From assembly GCA_009760855.2 (NCBI GenBank), contig WPIO01000002.1, forward strand, positions 14,916,001 to 14,980,000: 64,000 nt of DNA, written 5' to 3'. The notes beneath the pieces are model-generated. The model was not told the DNA's origin. It did not search any database and was given only the letters and a program-made list of their open reading frames with translations. The position numbers and the translations under genes are program-made. How positions within the stretch are numbered: position 1 is the stretch's first letter; each line of letters starts with the position of its first letter. Source of the DNA: Cristatella mucedo (lineage: Eukaryota; Bryozoa; Phylactolaemata; Cristatellidae). Below, piece after piece: positions 59,526 to 64,000 of the stretch.

Positions 59526-59699
59526 TATATAATTGTGTACAGTGATGAATAAATAAGACAAAGAGTGACCAGAAACGGGATCCTTGAAATATGTACTGCA
59601 ACAACGAATATCTGAGTCGTGGGGGGAGCAGAAAGCTTTGCGTTACTTGTGCAGTAAATACAACATTAAAAAGTAGGCGTGGTCCCTCTGTACTCGTAC

Positions 59700-59750
59700 C
59701 TGGAGTCGGTGAGACGGTGTGCTGACAGCACCTTCCGGTGGACTCTCAGC
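59700..59750 (-). CDS. CORO7: Coronin-7 51-nt linker exon
   Basis: Acceptor tgttttcttgtag, donor CTCCAG|gtacga. In phase 0 it reads AESPPEGAVSTPSHRLQ, 17 codons exactly. Pro/Ser/Ala-rich, as in the inter-propeller linker. Joins in frame to DVGPRQ of the next exon. Confidence 0.65.
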
Positions 59751-59958
59751 CTACAAGAAAACAGAATGCAACAAGCTCCAAGCTATGGAAGAACAGGCAT
59801 TACGAATATACCCAGGGTCAAAGGTCCAGGCCACCTATTTCTCAACTTGTGAGATTCACATCTTCAGAGTATTGTCGGCACATCGAAAATAATCATGCAA
59901 CACATTAGTGAGTAATGACCCGTGTACTTATTGACAGATGTTCGACAGCAGCAGTGAC

Positions 59959-59992
59959 CTGCTTTGCAGGCTGCGGCTGCATTTGAGGCTGC
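59959..59992 (-). CDS. CORO7: Coronin-7 34-nt linker exon (tentative)
   Basis: Acceptor gactggctgccaatccag, donor AAGCAG|gtcact. The reading is QPQMQPQPAKQ after one base that completes Arg from the 14-nt exon. The two small exons together are 48 nt, so frame is kept whether both are included or both skipped. Supported only by splice sites, frame and Pro/Gln-rich composition. Confidence 0.35.
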
Positions 59993-60101
59993 CTGGATTG
60001 GCAGCCAGTCACTATAGACAAAGGGCCTGATATGGCCCCAGGCTTGCTAGTATATTCCCCTATCCCTTTGGGCTGCTAAAGCACATTGTAAATCCGGCTA
60101 C

Positions 60102-60115
60102 CGGTTTAGCTGCAT
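60102..60115 (-). CDS. CORO7: Coronin-7 14-nt microexon (tentative)
   Basis: Acceptor cttcgttttgcag, donor AACCG|gtagcc. It would encode MQLN plus two bases of Arg. Proposed because 14 + 34 nt is a multiple of three and both neighbours are phase 0. Weak on its own. Confidence 0.25.
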
Positions 60116-60209
60116 CTGCAAAACGAAGCCGAGTCAAGCTTGCAACCACAGGCATTCCTGGAAAGTTCATCAGGCATATTGAACCTTGCTCATGTAACCA
60201 ACCAACTAT

Positions 60210-60370
60210 ATGGGTGAGCCGTGATGGCACACTAGGTAAGGCGGTTGCTTTTCACTACCTCGGTCCCGAGGTCGTGGGTTCGAATCCTGCAGTGGGCGAT
60301 CCTTTGTTGACACCGCAAGTGGAGGTGATAGCTCTTCTGTTGCTACACAAAAGAGGCTATTAAATGTGGT
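60210..60370 (+). mobile_element. tRNA-derived SINE copy, near full length
   Basis: gtgagccgtgatggcacact, aggtaaggcggttgcttttc, cctcggtcccgaggtcgtgg, B box gttcgaatcc, then cagtgggcgatcctttgttg and gctacacaaaagaggctatt. One of the best promoter regions of the family. Confidence 0.82.
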
Positions 60371-60374
60371 GTTA

Positions 60375-60895
60375 ACTTTTCCGGTTGTAGTGCACAAGCA
60401 ATTAATCCTTTATTAGCCTGCCAGGTGAACCACCACTGACTGCATTGCATGATGGGTGGCCACCGCAACAGGAGGGCTGGAGATGGAGGGGGCCTGCAAG
60501 CCTGTGGAGGTATAGCACGCGGCAGCAGGCTGCAGGGCCGGTGCAGGTTTGGGCTCAATGAGCTCCGGCCGAGGCCCATAAGTAGAGGGGCAGTTACATT
60601 AGTAAACCGTATGCAAAGCCATACTCAAACGCAACTACACAAGGAGCATGCTCAGCAGAATGGTGGTGGCATGTTGAGGTGTCCGTTCTGTTGCTCTAAG
60701 TCACCAAGTTCCATGTTGGGGAGGGCCTAGGAACATCCACGTAATGTCAGCACACGCCTTTCAACAGCCATCACAAAACCTAAAACTTATGGGTTCACAG
60801 CGGTGCAATAACCAAGAGGCAAAATCACCATGGCTCTATCCTGGCAGTTGATAAACAAGAATCATCCAAAACACCGATCAGGATAAAAGCCTAAG
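60375..60895. other. Intron sequence, GC-rich in part
   Basis: Antisense open frames at 60.35-60.73 kb; no coronin-like or other family signal. Confidence 0.4.
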
Positions 60896-60900
60896 CTTAC

Positions 60901-60963
60901 CTTGGCAGGAGGTCCCGAAGGTTCAGTTTTCTTCAAAGAAGGCTTCATACTGACCTTTGGTAT
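60901..60963 (-). CDS. CORO7: Coronin-7 63-nt exon: extension-to-linker
   Basis: Acceptor ttttttgttag, donor GCCAAG|gtaagc. 21 codons read IPKVSMKPSLKKTEPSGPPA K. Joined to NEIRE of the previous exon it gives EIPKVSMKP, like QQVQKVSLNP of human CORO7 at the end of the first C-terminal extension, then passes into Pro-rich linker. Confidence 0.88.
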
Positions 60964-61154
60964 CTAACAAAAAATTATAAAACATAAGCTATATGCTAAT
61001 TAGAGAAACAGCACTGAAAAACGCAATCGACAGCATAGAGAAAGGATAAAAACCGATACTGCTTATAGTGCATATTAAGTACATTTCCCATACTGGACTA
61101 GGCGGCCGGCTGGCCAAGTAGAGTGCACGAAGCGGACTGCTGTACACACCATAC

Positions 61155-61250
61155 CTCACGGATTTCGTTTCCAAGCCACTCGTCCAGCTTCCATACCGGC
61201 TGGCCAGAGTACGTGTCAGGATACAGGTCTTCATAGAAGTCGGATGACAC
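61155..61250 (-). CDS. CORO7: Coronin-7 exon: first C-terminal extension
   Basis: The acceptor has a long T tract (tatcttttttttttaatggctag); the donor is CGTGAG|gtatgg. 32 codons read VSSDFYEDLYPDTYSGQPVW and KLDEWLGNEIRE. The FxEDL(Y/F)PDT motif is universal in coronins just after the propeller; human CORO7 has VEFHEDLFPDTAG, then a Trp-containing segment. The same motif recurs at 22.6 kb (YFQDDIFPETL), as expected for the duplicated propeller unit. Confidence 0.95.
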
Positions 61251-61264
61251 CTAGCCATTAAAAA

Positions 61265-61760
61265 AAAAAGATATCAATTGTCTTAAAGGTGATCTTAGTA
61301 AAATTAGCTTAAAATAAAGAGCATTAAATAGTGAAATATCTCCAGATATCAAAATTGGTCAGTGACTAGTCACATCACTTGCTAGTGTCTGCTATGAGTC
61401 GTTGACATAATTAACATGTAGCATGCAGACTATCTCTAGATATTCGTTTAATCGGTCCTAATTTGGAGATGCTTGGCTACTCTCTGTCACTGGTCTCTCT
61501 CTTTAGAATCTGGAACAAAACAACTGCTAGCAGCTTGAGTTAGGACACTGGTAGCTGGGCCTTCAAAGAATGATCGCATGCACATAATTAGCCATATAAG
61601 TGGAACACTGGCCAAATACTTTAAAAGCTCCTTATTAAAACCTAGATGACAGCATACGATTTCAGAAAGTCCGAGTTAAAGAGGACTTCCAGCAGATAGC
61701 ACAGAGGTGTAATAAGTCACTGCGGGAGGAGCCACTAACGACCTGCAGTGAGTGCCGGCT
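61265..61760. other. Intron sequence, no recognisable feature
   Basis: Short intron between two firmly placed exons. Confidence 0.5.
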
Positions 61761-61763
61761 TAC

Positions 61764-61906
61764 CTTCCTCGGTACAATGTAAGGCAGAGGCACGATGTTG
61801 GTCTGAGTGAGAAGTAGCAGGCGGTTGACCTCGGCCATAGACGTGTTCACTGACAGCTTGGGTGCAAGTGCTGCTCCCTTCACTTGGAAAATGGTGTCGC
61901 AGCCAC
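61764..61906 (-). CDS. CORO7: Coronin-7 exon: end of first propeller
   Basis: Acceptor ccactctatttag, donor AGGAAG|gtaagc. It reads GCDTIFQVKGAALAPKLSVN, TSMAEVNRLLLLTQTNIVPL and PYIVPRK, then splices in frame to VSSDFYEDLYPDT. Human CORO7 matches: RGAALVPRQALAVMSCEVLR, VLQLSDTAIVPIGYHVPRK. It covers the closing strand of the first propeller. The first two bases complete a codon begun upstream, so at least one further exon lies 5', beyond what I can recognise in the window. Confidence 0.94.
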
Positions 61907-61909
61907 CTA

Positions 61910-62755
61910 AATAGAGTGGCCACATACTTTACAGTAAATATTGTTGCTGGCCAGGATCCCAGCTGGCTGGGTCATATCCGCTAAGTGCAGCAGAAGTGCA
62001 GACCACTGACCCACTCAGCAGGGGCAGCAGCATTCAGTGATGGCAGAGACCGAGCGTCGATCTATGTGCTTGCTAGCCACACACACAGCCGACTACAGCC
62101 GAAGCCGACAAACGTTCGACACGAGTGGGCATACTCGATGCAAGTACCATGCATTCTGCTTAGGTGGACAAACGTGAGACTACCACCCACTAGCCAGCAG
62201 GTGCAGACACGCACACTAAAAGCATACACGGTACCTCCCAAAGCTGGTGTACCAGCTCATACTCGGTTTAACCTGCTGCAGGGCCAGAGCTAGCATTCAT
62301 ATTGCAGCTCTGCATAAACATGCTGCCAATCTACAAACAAACACGATATTAAGTTTCTTAAACATGTGGACTGGGGCAGTGACTTTTCAAGGAGTGGAAA
62401 CAACTAAAGCAGATCTGAAGTAGCAACATTAGCAGCAGCAAACACTAGTGGATTTACTGTGATCCACATAATTCAGAAAATCTGGGCTTGCACCACCCAA
62501 TTTTCTCCAAACTCGGTGCTGATTCGGCCCCGATTTCGTCTGTGTCACAATATCTTGAGGGTAAAGCCAAGTCGGTCAGCAGTCATGGAGTAGCAGCTGC
62601 TCTAACTTAAGTCTGCAAGTCGTACAAGAAGACTGGGGAAAGGTTTAGTCGCATGAACACCTATCCCAGAACCTGAGTAGCTACATGATTGCACGGGCTT
62701 GACTGCACGTGCCTGCTCCTAGGATATTCATAGTTCTTAATAAGAACACTTTTTC
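61910..62755. other. Intron sequence, no exon recognised
   Basis: I looked for the preceding propeller-1 exon here on the minus strand and found no match. A GC-rich part at 62.0-62.3 kb has an antisense open frame without support. Confidence 0.4.
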
Positions 62756-62761
62756 AGACAT

Positions 62762-64000
<1,239 letters not shown>

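Noticed and set aside
60235-60300. Apparent tRNA gene (A box and B box present)
   Set aside because: The B box and preceding sequence belong to the SINE family repeated nine times; the acceptor stem and cloverleaf do not close.

Overview
This is a window of animal nuclear DNA, apparently from an invertebrate. It is intron-rich, full of transposon remnants and rich in long microsatellites. I cannot name the species. The split GT-AG exons of an animal-type gene, the CR1/L2-like retrotransposons, the tRNA-derived SINEs and the multi-kilobase introns all argue against a prokaryote or virus.

The one confidently identified gene is on the minus strand: the 3' two-thirds of a coronin-7 (CORO7 / POD1-like) gene. 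I recognised it by translating unannotated stretches and comparing them with remembered coronin-7 sequence. From 5' to 3' it runs from 61,906 down to a stop at 18,473. I can place about 18 coding exons: the end of the first beta-propeller and its C-terminal extension (61.9-61.2 kb), a P/S/Q-rich linker built of small exons (61.0-54.9 kb), the second propeller (53.7-27.4 kb), the second C-terminal extension (22.6 kb) and the acidic tail ending in EWDD (18.5 kb). The placed exons encode about 627 residues, close to the share of the roughly 925-residue human protein expected from the matching point onward. Splice phases are consistent except at one unlocated exon between 39.3 and 32.3 kb. The N-terminal exons lie beyond 64 kb. 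An AATAAA about 100 bp past the stop probably marks the 3' end.

The introns and the 18 kb downstream of the gene are repeat DNA. Family A is a CR1/L2-like LINE with a conserved 3' hairpin and an ATT tail, in about 26 full or tail-only fragments; the longest are at 49.3-51.2, 10.3-12.3, 3.9-5.5 and 32.7-34.0 kb. Family B is another CR1-like LINE (27.7, 38.1, 39.7 and 58.9 kb). Family C is a third (18.8, 26.4, 51.1 and 55.6 kb). A GC-rich RT C-terminal remnant lies near 36 kb. A tRNA-derived SINE family has about nine copies, and a second SINE type has one. A diverged satellite with a period near 168 bp fills 13.9-17.1 kb. Microsatellites include (AC)79(AT)52 at 19.3 kb, a palindromic (CA)n(GT)n at 36.3 kb, a GA tract at 53.9 kb and a 1.2-kb polypyrimidine tract from 62.76 kb to the window end. 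A near-perfect 56-bp palindrome sits at 30.5 kb and a perfect 30-bp palindrome at 51.3 kb.

I found no CRISPR array, operon, phage or defence locus, and nothing I would call a new biological system. The most useful results are the reconstructed coronin-7 gene with its very small exons, the degenerate 168-bp satellite, the palindromes, and the shared 3' sequence between LINEs and SINEs.
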